From assembly GCF_022605725.1 (NCBI RefSeq), contig NC_065548.1:15099644-15163643 (forward strand): DNA of 64,000 nucleotides, written 5' to 3'. The DNA is from Anthonomus grandis grandis. Lineage: Eukaryota; Arthropoda; Insecta; Coleoptera; Curculionidae. Under the pieces are notes generated by a model. It ran no database searches. It was not told where the DNA came from and worked only from the letters and a program-made list of their open reading frames with translations. Shown here piece after piece: positions 11,505 to 22,990 of the stretch (positions are counted from its first letter, which is position 1; the number at the start of each line of letters is the position of its first letter). A program made the translations under genes and the position numbers.

Positions 11505-12840
11505 TATATAAAATAAAAAAAATAAATAAAATAATCTTTATTGTATGCAACAAATAAATTACATATATTCTATATACATACAAAGGTGGAAAGTACCCCT
11601 AGGCGTGTTTTAATAACCACCACAATAAATAATAAAAGGACAGTACAATTTTCTTAAAAATAATTTGAACAAAAATTATTCAGAGAACCATACCAGAATC
11701 AAAGTTACACCCGTATTAAAATATCAGCAGTCTCCAAAATTTTTTTAAATTTAGACTTAAAAGAGGCCATGGCAGAAGCATATATGAAAGGACTTTTCAG
11801 AAATTCAGTCTTATGCTGGGGGATTGCCAGTGTGCTTTTATACCGGATATTTACATTATGTGTATCTCCCCTTTGAATAAGGAATTCTGACAGATATTCT
11901 GGTTCATGAAAATTAAGTAATTTATGTACAGTGCAGCTTATACCCAAAAATCTTCTTTGGGCCATATTAAGACTATAGACCTGCTTTACATGCTTACTCA
12001 CATGAACCCTCCGAGGCAAATTTTTAGTAAATCTTACACAGGAATTTTGAATTTTCTGGATTTTATATTTATTTTGTTCAGTTAAAAAAGGACCATATGC
12101 AATATTTAAGTATCCAGCAATACTAAGCACTAAACTCTTTGTAAAGATTTTTTTGTACCAGCAGGCAAAATATCCTTAAATTCATATAATGACTTTAGTT
12201 AATAATATGACTGTTGACAGATCTTATTTACATGCGCATTAAATGACATTCAATTATCCATACAAAGGCCAGGTTTTTTACTTGATCTACACATTCCAAT
12301 TCAACATTCTTAATATTTAATTTACTTGGTGCTCCATTATTCAAGATACTTTCATTTCTTGAGAACAGGATTGCCTGTGTTTGACCAGAATTTATAAAAA
12401 GTGAGTTTTTGTCAGCCCAATCGGAGATCCTCTGTATGTCAGCATTAATTAAATCCAAAGATTCAGGCATGCAATCAACCAATGATGGCAGATAAATTTG
12501 CAAATCATCTGCATACTTGTGATACCTGCAGTAAATTATTTATGAATTAAGTCAGCCACAAATATTATAAAGAGAAGTGGTCCCAACACCGACCCTTGCG
12601 GGACTCCCTGTGTTACATTTCTCCACCCAGAAGTTATCACACCCTCATCATTAGTCAGCTTTTCTGCCTGTTGCCTGTTTTGAAGGTAGCTTTTAAACCA
12701 CCCATTTGCCTGAATATTGTAGTGCCTTAGTTTTGCCATTAAAAGTTCATATGAAGGACATACAAGTGATATTTTAGACAGTAAAAGACGAGTAGTAAAC
12801 TTTGCGGGTTACATAAACTTACTAGCCATTGGGAATATGC
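11505..12840 (-). pseudogene. 3' half of a non-LTR retrotransposon (jockey-like), decayed
   Basis: Three - strand pieces in order: 12739-12536 (YNIQANGWFKSYLQNRQQ, then GVPQGSVLGPLLFIIFVADL), 12503-12228 (MQIYLPSLVD, then ISDWADKNSLFINSGQTQAI) and 12130-11705 (IAYGPFL, FTKNLPRRVHVS). These are RT domains 4 to the thumb and the C-terminal region. The FADD-like catalytic box falls at the frameshift around 12510. The 3' end is an A-rich tail (AAATAAAATAATC motifs) near 11510-11545. Truncated at its 5' end, as usual for LINEs. Confidence 0.8.
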
Positions 12841-13135
12841 TGTTTGAACTTGGAGTAGGTTAGATGACTAAGCAATTAATCCTCAAGATATTTTATTTTT
12901 TATAATTATTAATTTTCAAAAAAATTCGTTTCTGTGGGTAAAAGACTGCACTAGAGAAAATTTTGCCCGTTTGTCTGAATTATTATTGGACTTTTGTGAT
13001 TGTTTTGTGCTCTGTCAGTGAAATAATGACGATTGGTTGAGCAAGAGATCCATTAATTCTCCACCATAGAGATTTGTTGAATTCTCTACAAGGCCAGATT
13101 CACCCATCACTCATTATCATCTTTTTCTATACATA
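12841..13135. other. no gene recognised
   Basis: AT-rich spacer between a LINE fragment and a mariner-type element; nothing recognisable. Confidence 0.4.
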
Positions 13136-14587
13136 TACAGGGTGTTCTGTTTGCTATGTTTGACTATTGCTATTTCCGAAATTATAGAAGATACGAGGGC
13201 GGTTAAATTATAAAAAAGTAGCCAATTTCAATGCTTATTCTAAATCCTTTTACAGCGTTGCAAAATGTTCATTAGTTCGTGAATTACAGGGTGATTTATA
13301 AAAAACTCTAAATTTTATTTTAATTATTATTTCCAAAACTATTGGTTTTAGAAATTTACTCTTAATTAGAAAGTTTTCTAATTTTTTGTGCTCTGCAAAA
13401 CTTCACCATTAATTTTATTAATTTCTTTTTTTTTTAAATAGGGACATGCATTTTTTATAACTTATTTTGAAAGCATTTTTTATTCCCTTTAAAATGATGA
13501 TCTCATTCATATTTCATGTTTGTACAAGGTTTCTGAATAATTTTAAACCACATCGTTGGATTGGTAATAACGGTCCTATAAAATGGCCTGCAAGATCGCC
13601 TGATATAACACGCATGGATTTTTCCAGATAGGGTTTTATTAAGGACCAGATTTATTAAAGTACGCCTCAAAATTTAGACCTTAGATTTAGAGGTTTAAAA
13701 ATAAGAGAAGTATGCGATAAAATTTCTCCGCAAATGTTAAGGAACATTCAAAGAAAAATTGTAACCAATGCGCGAAAATAAAATACAACGCTTACAAAAT
13801 AATGGTGGTCTTTTCGAACATTTAGATTAATAACTATTAATTTCATAATTATGTACATATTATTTAATACCCTTTATTTATTTTAAATAAGTTCTGGTTT
13901 ATTTTTGTTTATTATTATATTGTTTAATAAAAATAAATTTATTATAAAGTTAGTCAGATTATTGTTGTAATATTTATTTTTTTTAAATACATTCTTTTGA
14001 TATTGATTGACATTTAGTAGAAATAATGTTATTTAGCAGATGATAATTGAATAAATAAATTCATGACAGCTAAACAAATTGTACACCCTTTAAAGGTTTT
14101 TAAAAAAATCAAGTAATTTAGTGGCTAAAATGGAATTATTATTAATATTACCATATTATTTTAGCATCTATGAATATTTTTAAATAACAACCAAAAAGAC
14201 AAAGTTTTTACTGTATTAATAAATAATTAAGGTATTGAAATGCAGGTCCGTATTTAAAAAAAAGAAGTTAATGGCCAGTGCCAAGATACCAAACGTCATA
14301 AAAAAAATATTAAAATTAAAGTTCTGTAGAGCACAAAAAATTATAAAATTTTGTAATTCAAAGTAAGTTTCTAAAATCGACTGTTTGGGAAATAATAATT
14401 TTAATAAAATTTGACGTTTTTTATAAATCACCTTGTAATTCACGAACTAATAAACATTTTGCAACGTTGTAAAATAATTTAGAATAACCATTAAAGTTGG
14501 CAACTTTTTTCTAATTTAACCGCCCTTGTATCTCCTATAGTTTCTGAAATACCAATAGTCACACATGGCAAATTGAACACCCTGTAT
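13136..14587 (+). mobile_element. mariner-type transposon with ~270-base inverted ends
   Basis: The left end (TACAGGGTGTTCTGTTTGC) and the inverted right end (TACAGGGTGTTCAATTTGCC) stay alignable for about 270 bases each, sharing GAGGGCGGTTAAATTA-like and AGTTCGTGAATTACA blocks. TA flanks both ends. The remaining transposase is a short + strand piece at about 13530-13650 reading FLNNFKPHRWIGNNGPIKWP and then ARSPDIT-MDF, the end of the DDE domain. Most of the gene has been deleted, so this is a non-autonomous relic. Confidence 0.8.
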
Positions 14588-14787
14588 ATATTTTAAAAAA
14601 ACTCCTCTCACTAGTCGTATTAGTAATGTTAATTGGACTTTGGCCAATAAATAATAATTATGGAATAATAAATAGTTATTTATTGGTCTGGTTCCAACTA
14701 ACATTATAGTAATAAAAATAGTAACCTGAGGTTACGGAAATCCTCTTGAGTAAAATCACTATAGTGTTAACCTATCTAATTTATTTA

Positions 14788-15666
14788 TACAGTGAAATTC
14801 TCTAATTTGTAATTAACTTACTAAATCAAAGGTGTTCTTTTTTCGAAAATATGCTCGGACAGGTCGATTAGTATTTTAAATTTCCTTTATTTTATTGTAA
14901 ATAATTTTTATGCAAGGTGTCTCAAATGTGGGATATGATGTCATCAATTCTTTTTTTAAATGGCAACTTTTTAATTTCTTGTTTTTTAAAAGATAATAAA
15001 CAAACCTTATCTAATTCAAAAAATTTATTCAATACAATCTCTTCAAGTCTTCCTTTAAAGTATTCAAAATGTTGTCTATTTACTAACTGACAATACCCTA
15101 AACGGAACTGCAACTTGTGTTGAAAATTTCTAATTACTTTGCTAGAAATTAGCCTACACTCAGTTGAGTACGGCATTTTTACAAACGGCGAAAAACAAAC
15201 TGTGACACAACTATAACAGTTGGTCGCACAAATATGAATCGAATGCGATATAGATCGATACTCGCCTTATTTTTTTTATAACTTGTTTGTTATCATAATG
15301 TCAATGTCAGGTTTGTATGTATTATCATACCTGACATTCCAAGCATTTATAAAAGAAAAAATATTTAATGAAATTCATTTTTCGAATTAGATAATGTCTG
15401 TTAAATATCTTGTAAAAGATAAGGAAGAAAAAATTGAAATTTGGTGCGCATGTGTAACTTCTTAAAACTTTTAATAATAGTCATTAAAAAATAGAGTTGT
15501 CGACGTTAATGACGCAATATCTCACACTTGAGACACCCTGTTTAAATTTTTTTACATTAAAATAAAGGCAATTTAAAATATTAATCGACGTGTCCGAGGA
15601 TATTTCCGAAAAATAGAACACCTTTGATTCAGTGAACTTGTTCCAAGTTAGAGATTCGCACTATAT
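14788..15666 (-). mobile_element. short element with ~180-base terminal inverted repeats
   Basis: 14788-14970 recurs inverted at about 15490-15666; shared blocks include AATCAAAGGTGTTC, TCGATTA-TATTTTAAATT and GGTGTCTCAA. The interior holds one - strand frame (14922-15176, MPYSTECRLISSKVI..) that I cannot assign. Its last residues are read from the inverted repeat. It looks like an internally deleted mariner-type element. Confidence 0.7.
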
Positions 15667-15980
15667 GTTTATAATAAATGAATTTAGAGTATTTTTAGCA
15701 TACAATTTATTTAAATACGAATAATTCATATTAGGTACACAATTAAATAATTATAGGCAATAATCAATTCTCATTACTGAAAGATCGTTCGTTGATTGGT
15801 GAAATTCTTATATATAGTTATTTGCTTTGTAATAGCAAATATTAAGAAAGCAAAAGTAGCAGTTTCCACTATATCTGTGATAGAAGCTGATATTTAAAAC
15901 TTTTTACTGTAATATGTATATTTTAACATTTGTGAATAAATAAAAAAATTGATCCAAATTTATAAAGCTTGAAGAGAATT
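15667..15980. other. no gene recognised
   Basis: AT-rich spacer without motifs. Confidence 0.4.
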
Positions 15981-15982
15981 TA

Positions 15983-17000
15983 GTAGATGGCCATCAAAAA
16001 TAACGCACCACTAAGTAATTTTTGGAAATTTAGATAAAAATTAAAATATTCTTATTATAAAGCGCCATAGTAGGTACACACATTCTAAATATATACAGGT
16101 GCTTTTTTATTGAAGTCCGTTTATCTTATTGTTATTTTGTTGAAACTCAGATCATATATAAATTTACATACCTCTTTTTGTTTGTAAATTTTATTGATAA
16201 AATGTATCACCTGCACTGCAAATTGACATGGTGAGGTCCAGTAAAGTATAGTGTATATCATGGAACACCAATCAAGAAATTTTACCACCTAAGGGTGTGC
16301 TCAGTCATTTTACTGAAAGAGAAACGGAGCTTTAGAAGAGTTGAACCATTTTTTAATACTGTCTGCTTTTTTTGAACAGTTTGTGGGAGGAAGATTGCTG
16401 CAGAGACAGCTACAGAAAGCAAATTAACTCAGAATTTCAACTAATACTGTTGGTCGACGCCTACCTGAATCTGATCTGAGACCAAGAATACCAGCGAAAG
16501 GACCAGCTTTGACCCCAGAGCATTGTAGAGCAGGGTTAAATTTTGTTAGAGAACACATCGATTGGGCTGATGAAAACTGGGGAAATAGCTCTTATGTCAT
16601 ATGAAACCAGATTTTGTCTGTACAACTAGATAGACGTACAAGAGCTTATCGAAGGCCAAACGAAATATATACTTAACGTAAGTTCAAAAACACCAAATTA
16701 TTTGGTGGATAGTCAGTTATGTTTTGGGAAGGATCTGGCAAGAATATGTGATACCATTTGGTCCTTACATTGGTGAGAATTTTTGTTTCTTCATTTGTAT
16801 TTGTATAATGCTAGGCCGCCTGTTGCTCATTTGGGACATGATTTGCCGCTGTTTTTACGAACTTCCTAACCTTTCTGACACTTTGAATGGACTTACTGGA
16901 GATATTGTCCAAAAATCGATTAATTTGGATCAAAACGAGAGCGGGACCTTAATTTTAACGATGAATAATCGCTGCCGTGCGTGTTATTCAAAATAGAGGA
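15983..17000 (+). pseudogene. Tc1-type transposase relic
   Basis: Pieces in order on the + strand: RISTNTVGRRLPESDLRPR and GPALTPEHCRAGLNFVREH (~16430-16560), DRRTRAYRRPNEIYT (~16630), MFWEGSG and VIPFGPYIGENF (~16720-16790), RPPVAHLGHDLPLF-TS-PF-TL (~16820-16890) and NNRCRACYSK (~16965-16996). Several frameshifts and stops. A degenerate left end with CAAAAATAACGCACCAC at about 15990 resembles the end of the younger Tc1 copy at 19601; no right end was found. Confidence 0.75.
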
Positions 17001-17009
17001 GGAAATAAC

Positions 17010-18299
17010 CGTTTTTAATTCTTTTTAACTAAAGTTTATTATTTTTTTTAAATTTTCTGGTTTTTCTAATATTAAATACAAAATGTTTTTAAAAATATAG
17101 TAATGGCATTAATTTTACCTCTCAGTGTATTTACACTTATTAATAATTTTCAAAGGTACTTTCAAAAGTACCTTCATCTTAGGCGGTCTTTAGTATTTTC
17201 TCAAATGATCATCATCGATATATATTTCTGGAAAAATGTCACGCATTCTAATGATGTCTCAACCTGCAATATGAGTAATACCAATGCATATGAAATTTAA
17301 AAGCAAGTAATATAGTAAACTTTATAATGATAAAACTGAGTCAAACATATTTGATTAGTGACTTTAAGTAAAAGTTGTGTTTAATAACTTATCAGTACTA
17401 AGGGATATGGTTTTGGAGAACTATGATTACAGAATATTGTGTTTTCAAAATAATGGTTTGGGGTGGGTTGGTTATGAATTTTCTACGTGATTTTCTTTCA
17501 AAGCATCTTTGGTCAATAGTATCAATATTCCTTAATACATCATACAATTTATTTTTTTAACACGTGCATTGAAAGTTGAAGCAAAAAATCTGTCGATTCT
17601 TATCCAGTAAATTCGCAACTGGCTATAGATCCTAGGTTAGAAAAATAGAATGCCCACAATCTAACCTTTCTTCTTTTCCTTTATGAGTTGGTTTGAAATT
17701 ACCTCCTTTCGCCTCTTTACCTATAATATACTGTTTTAAGATTTAATGAAGTGAACGAGTAAACAGTAGGGTCGTAAATAAACAGTCCTTCCCCTAGTAT
17801 TTTATTAAGATATTTATAAGTTTCCCCCCTTAACTTTCCCATGTGATGTGTTATTTTTACAGGATTCAAAAATAAAAGTCATCCAGAACCAAGCTTTTTT
17901 TTAAATAAAAGACTTTCTTATAGTCGCGAATATAAGGCCCTAAAAATATTTTTTTCTTTCACTACTACCCATCATTTACATATTTAGTTCAGTATTCTTG
18001 TAAATTAATTAACTATCAAAAAATTTAGTCTTTAACCTCGAATGACTCATAAGCTAAAATAATATCCTAAAATAGTCGACTTAAAAATAACTTAATGACC
18101 ATTAATAATTGAATTTTTTTTGTTGATATCCTCTCAGTGGTTAATTAGTTTACAGTTTGAAAGCAAATGGAAGACATTATTATTAACATTATGAGGAGTA
18201 ATTTTAGACTTATGAATTTAAATGAATAATGCATGCACTTTTCTATTTACCAGAATTTCCCTAATTTAATCCATAGAAAATTAATGGCAATAATAATTT
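17010..18299. other. no gene recognised
   Basis: 1.3 kb of AT-rich sequence. The open frame at 17103-17300 has no recognisable domain. No inverted or tandem structure was seen. Confidence 0.4.
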
Positions 18300-18645
18300 A
18301 ATACAGTGGTATTATACGGTTGCTTATCTTGGGAACTTTATCCAAAGCTTTAAAAAAATGTTTTGTTTTGTTTAAATTATGTTTAAAGGTCCAAAGCCAG
18401 AGAGCGTAATTATTTTGCGTTTGCGAGTTATGTCAAAAAGTTTTTTTTTGGTTAATCGAACACCTAGTATGCAAAATTCTCAACCAATAGTAAATTGAAT
18501 TTTAAGCAAATGTTGTCATATGACCTTTCACCTTAAAATCAAAAATTACAAAGCAACTGATGATTTTTCAAAATCATCAGTTGTTCATCCAGTATGGAAA
18601 AACAGTATCGTTTATTTAACTTTATTAATACATCTCTTGCTCTAA

Positions 18646-19500
18646 TCATTTTTGAGCCCGCTCGTAAACACTTCTATCAATATTATTCATTGCATCAATT
18701 ATGCTTGGCTGAATATCTTCAAGATTATCATACGGCCTCTTATTCACATCCTGTAAATAGCCCCAAAAGAAAAAGTCCATAGGCGTTATGTCAGGTGATC
18801 GAGGAGGCATATGGATAGGTCCTTGATAAAAACCGGTAATCAAAAAGTCGTGTACTTGAGTATCAATCTGGCAAATATTATGGGCAGGGACTGCATCTTG
18901 TTGGAAGTAGTTTAATTAAATTTAAATTTGATAAAATACAGTACCTACGACTCTTGAGCCGATTAAATCACACCAAACATTCACATTAAAGTATCTCTGT
19001 GGATTACAGGGATGGAGGTTCACCGGATTTTCTTGACTCCAATGGTGGGTGTTTTTCCTATTAAACATGCTCCTGTTGGAGGAATTTGATTCATCGCTCC
19101 AAAGAATTAAGCGCCAAAAATTAACATTAAGCCTGACTTGATAAGTAAACCATTGACAAAACTGCGTCTTTCTTGATCTTCTGGCACAACTGTCTGTGTA
19201 GATCTGTACCTATAGGGCACAAACTTATGTTTTTTTTTGAATGCTGTGAATGGCTCCCAAACATAACCCACTTCCTTGCATCAAATCATTAAATGAATTA
19301 TCGGGAGGAGCTTCAAAGTAAGCTAAGAAATCAATTTCAGTTGCTTCTTATATTATGAATTGTTTCTTGGTTCTAGTTTTTTTTTAAATATATCTTTTGA
19401 TCTTAACTTCGGTCTGGAATGCATGGAAAATAAAACACTATAACGATTACGAACTCGATGACTAGTTTTTTGATACATTCTATCATATCACATTTTTCTT
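18646..19500 (-). pseudogene. mariner-type transposase, C-terminal half
   Basis: Reads SDESNSSNRSMFNRKNTHHW (first catalytic Asp region, ~19110), RYFNVNVWCDLIGSRVVGTV, FQQDAVPAHN (second Asp), then MPPRSPDITPMDFFFWGYL (third) in 18646-18843. Stops interrupt it around 18915. The N-terminal DNA-binding part is not readable. Confidence 0.78.
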
Positions 19501-19600
19501 ATTGCCTGAAAGGCATCTTTTCTTCAAAAAACACAAACTTTAAGTTATTTATTCACGAAACTTCAAATGGCCAATTTTCTTTATGACATTTATAAATATA

Positions 19601-21134
19601 CACTCCTGGACAAAATTATCGCACCACTTGATTTTCAGAGATTTTTTTTTAAGAAAGATAAAAAAAAATTAATAAATAAACATTCTTAACTATGCATTAT
19701 TTATTGCCAAAAAAAATTATATTCTATTTAACAAAACGAGATTTAAGTAACTAAATTCAGTACAAGGAAAAAACATCGATTTTCACTAACTTCAATTTTG
19801 ATACAAAAATAAAAAAATAGACCCAAGAAAAACAATAATGAATTCTCAATATCGTGTATTGCCACCTCTAGCTGCAATGACCGCTTCAAGTCTTCGCGGC
19901 ATTCCTCGTATCAAATTTTGAAAACTTTCCTGCGGAATGTTTTCCCACTCACGAGCAGCATGTTCCAATTCAGCTAATGTTCGGGGAGGAGGATTTCTTT
20001 GCCAAATGCGCCGTTTTAACATGTCCCAGGCATGTTCTATAGGATTCAAGTCGGGGCTACGGGGCGGCCAGTCTAAAGTGGTAATTACCACATCATTAAT
20101 GTATTCAATAACATCTACAGCCACGTGAGGGCGAGCATTATCATGCATAAGTAAGAAATCCACTCCTATGAATGGCGCAAATGGAACTACATGTTCTTCA
20201 AGGACCTCCAACACATACCTACGTGCATTAAGAGCTGGTCTAGGTATGGGCACTAACTCCGTACAGGCATCGTAGGCGATGCCTCCCCAGAACATAAAAC
20301 TTCCTCCACCAAATGGCTCCCTTGGAGATATTCATGCTTGGGCAAATCGTTCACCCTCTCTTCTCCAGACTCTAGAACGGCCGTCTGGTGATCGCAATGC
20401 AATTCTCGTCTCGTCTGACAAACAAAACGCGCCTCCAGTCATTTATATTCCATCCCGAGTATTATCTTGCAAATCTTAAACGACTAACACGGTGTTGTCT
20501 GGTGAGGAGTGGTCCAGTTGCGGGTCTTCTGTTATTTAGATTCGCTTCATGGAGGCGTCTTCCAACTGTACGATCTGAAATATTGACATGGCGTACTTCC
20601 CTAATCAAATCATTTAAGCTACGGCTGGTAGATGTTCTGTTTCTTAGAACATGAGGCGCAAGAAATTGTCATCTCTTTGAGAGGTAACTCTATGTCGTCC
20701 TTGTCCTGGTCTTCTTGTGTGGGTTCCAGTCTCCCGAAACCGCTGCACAGCTCGTATAACTGTTGTGTGATTCACGCCTAAAATGCCAGCCACATAACGG
20801 TAACTTCGACCTTCTCCAACTAAAATTACTGCTTGCACCGCTTCATTTTCAGTTAGATGACGTGCCGCTCTCTCCATACTCAATAAAAAGGACGGTTTAT
20901 GTTTTACAACAGTTACTACTGAAACTGTTCGCTTTAGGTACATATGTAACGAAAAATGCAAAATAAGGAATTTAAATGTTCAGATAAATTTGACCTTGAA
21001 TACCAAAATAGAGCATAAACATAGGTCTTGTCCAGTTCTGCTTTTGTATGAGAAAAGATATATAACTGTTTTAACTGATATTTATTTTTATTTACATTTT
21101 CTTGACGTTGGTGCGATAATTTTGTCCAGGAGTT
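19601..21134 (-). mobile_element. Tc1-type transposon, nearly intact
   Basis: Perfect 22-base core of the terminal inverted repeats, CTCCTGGACAAAATTATCGC followed by ACCA, at 19601 and (inverted) ending 21134, bordered by the TA target duplication. It lies inside the older mariner element. Little divergence between the two ends points to a late arrival. Confidence 0.9.
19846..20877 (-). pseudogene. Tc1-type DD34E transposase, two frameshifts
   Basis: Start at 20877, MERAARHLTENEAVQAVILV; HTH motif RYVAGILGVNHTTVIRAVQR; GRPR-like hook TRRPGQGRHR. The second HTH (VNISDRTVGRRLHEANLNNR) is in another frame from about 20650. First Asp in LSDETRIALRSPDGR (~20410). After one stop, FGGGSFMFWGGI (20295), second Asp in LLMHDNARPHVA, and PPRSPDLNPIEHAWDML with Glu 35 residues after the second Asp, the DD34E spacing. 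Ends ARGGNTRY at 19846. The breaks (frameshifts near 20650 and 20430, stops near 20470 and 20325) prevent expression. Confidence 0.88.
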
Positions 21135-21479
21135 TATATCACTAAATTTTCATGTACAAATATGAAATCAGAAACACCTTTAAATTTTTAAAAAACTGTA
21201 AATTTCTTAGTGATTTTTGATTTTAGAGTGAAAGGTCATATAGCAACTTTGGTTTAGAATTAAATTTACTATCGATTGAGCATTTTGCATACTGAGTGTC
21301 CCATTAAAATAAATCCAATTTTATTTGACGCAACTCGAGAACGCATTCGGTTTTTATTTAATTTTCACTATCGTGATCAGAGGAAAAAATTATAGTTTGT
21401 TTATTTAACCGATTTTGTAGCATCAATAATAATGAAGTTAGCAAATGTGCCGACTTAACTTTTAAAACCTTGTATAGTA

Positions 21480-22610
21480 TGGCCTTGCAAGTAGCAAGCT
21501 TTAGCTTTATTTTAGCTTTTTAAAATTAAGAGAAGCAGTTTCTATACAGGATGTTTTTTTATTACTGCGATAATAAATTTTACCGCAGTATTAAAAGCAG
21601 CCATCTTTTTTCCTATTTGTTGTTTCATTATTCTTTCTTTAGATATAATCAAATAATAAATATTAGGGATTGGCATTGCCCCTTTCAGTACAACTATGCT
21701 TTTCTTACCAAATCAATCTTTTGCTATCTTGGACGTATATTTTGGATATTTCCCTATTAAAATTTATATTGCAACGGCACATCAATGCAAATGTTAGAAT
21801 TGTCTTTTGCGATATCTATTTCTAATGTTCTGTTAGTTAGTTTAATACTTTTTTTATCTAGTTAGAATTTGGTTTTATTCATACGTTCAGTTAGTATTAG
21901 ATTTAGTTGTTAGACATGGCAGCGTTGGATCGGCTGTAAATGACGGGCAGTGACAGAACCAACGGGGTGTGTCAACAGGCCCTGATTTCTCTCTTCGATA
22001 AGTTGTATAAATTAAAAAGTAAAAACCAGTTGCAGCGACCAAAGTAGCTTTCATTTCAAGAACCCAATCAAAAAATCAAGATCAAATATTATTCTTAAAC
22101 TGGTAAGCACAGAAATATGGTGCATTACTGGCGTTCCTCCATTTTATCAATATTTAAAAGGCTACTCACAAATTTAAAATCAAATAATACGAATGATATT
22201 GAAAGTTTTGATACAGTTTTCCACTATTGTATATGTATATTATCTATTTGAGTTAACAATAGACAACTTTATTTTGGCGCACCCTGTGTATTTTTATGGT
22301 TATCCATTTCTGCGGTTAACTCAATACTTTGTAACAAAGTTAATCTAAAAACTCGATTCACTTTACCACAGGAATTTATATTTACATTTGAAAACCAACT
22401 TATTTTCTGGTTTTTATACACGCAAAGTGTTCGTCATTAGCATGAGAATAAAGATAAACATTGAATTGAGTGAGTTTCTTAAACACAATAAGTGGTCGAT
22501 TTACGAACTTGAATTAAATTAAAAAAAAAATGATGCAATCTAGAATTAAGTTTAACAAGTCTTAAATAAACTCGCTTAACCTTTCTAGCCGTAGCTCTAT
22601 TATTGTTTGT
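21480..22610. other. no gene recognised
   Basis: Isolated transposon-end-like motifs (TATACAGGATGTTTTTTTAT at 21543; GGCGCACCCTGTGTATTTTT at 22277) point to further decayed mariner-type ends. The part 21920-22050 is less AT-rich, but no frame is readable. Confidence 0.35.
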
Positions 22611-22612
22611 AA

Positions 22613-22990
22613 TTGGAATATAAAATATATAATATTGATATTGGTATGCCTCATGGGTATTTCTCAGGAAACACTATTGGGCTCTTTATTATTTATCACA
22701 TACATAAATTCACTAACAGAATTGAATATTCTAGATGCATCTGTCATATCTTATGCAGATGTCTATTTTCCCTGGAAAAACTTGTCGAATGGTTTAAGGC
22801 AGAAGTTTGCAATATCTTTAAATTATCTCTCAATGTATTAAAAAAATATCGTATTGCCAAAATATCGGAAGCCAATCCAACCCTTAGTTCTCTTCATTTA
22901 CTAAACGACATGCATCAGGAGAGTGTTTTCTTTGAACCATCCAATAATTCTTCTAGTACATCTATTTAAATTGCCGATGTTTCGCATGAA
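22613..22990 (+). pseudogene. non-LTR reverse transcriptase fragment
   Basis: The + strand reads MGISQETLLGSLLFITYINS, a damaged form of the GxPQGSxLGPLLF motif, then VISYADVYFPW, where the YADD catalytic box has lost its second Asp. After a frameshift comes SLNVLKKYRIAK. A short internal fragment without LINE ends. Confidence 0.7.

Larger units (their letters stand above)
18300..21477 (-). mobile_element. mariner-type transposon interrupted by a Tc1 element
   Basis: The left end (about 18390-18560: GCGTTTGCGAGTTATGTCAA, CTAGTATGCAAAAT, ATGACCTTTCACCTTAAAAT) matches the inverted right end (about 21200-21370). The outermost edges (~18300 and ~21477) are weaker. The body encodes a - strand mariner-type transposase; its 5' part is separated from the right end by a 1.5-kb Tc1 insertion at 19601-21134. 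Confidence 0.75.

Noticed and set aside
19937..20966. + strand open frames over the Tc1 element
   Set aside because: Antisense shadows of the - strand transposase.
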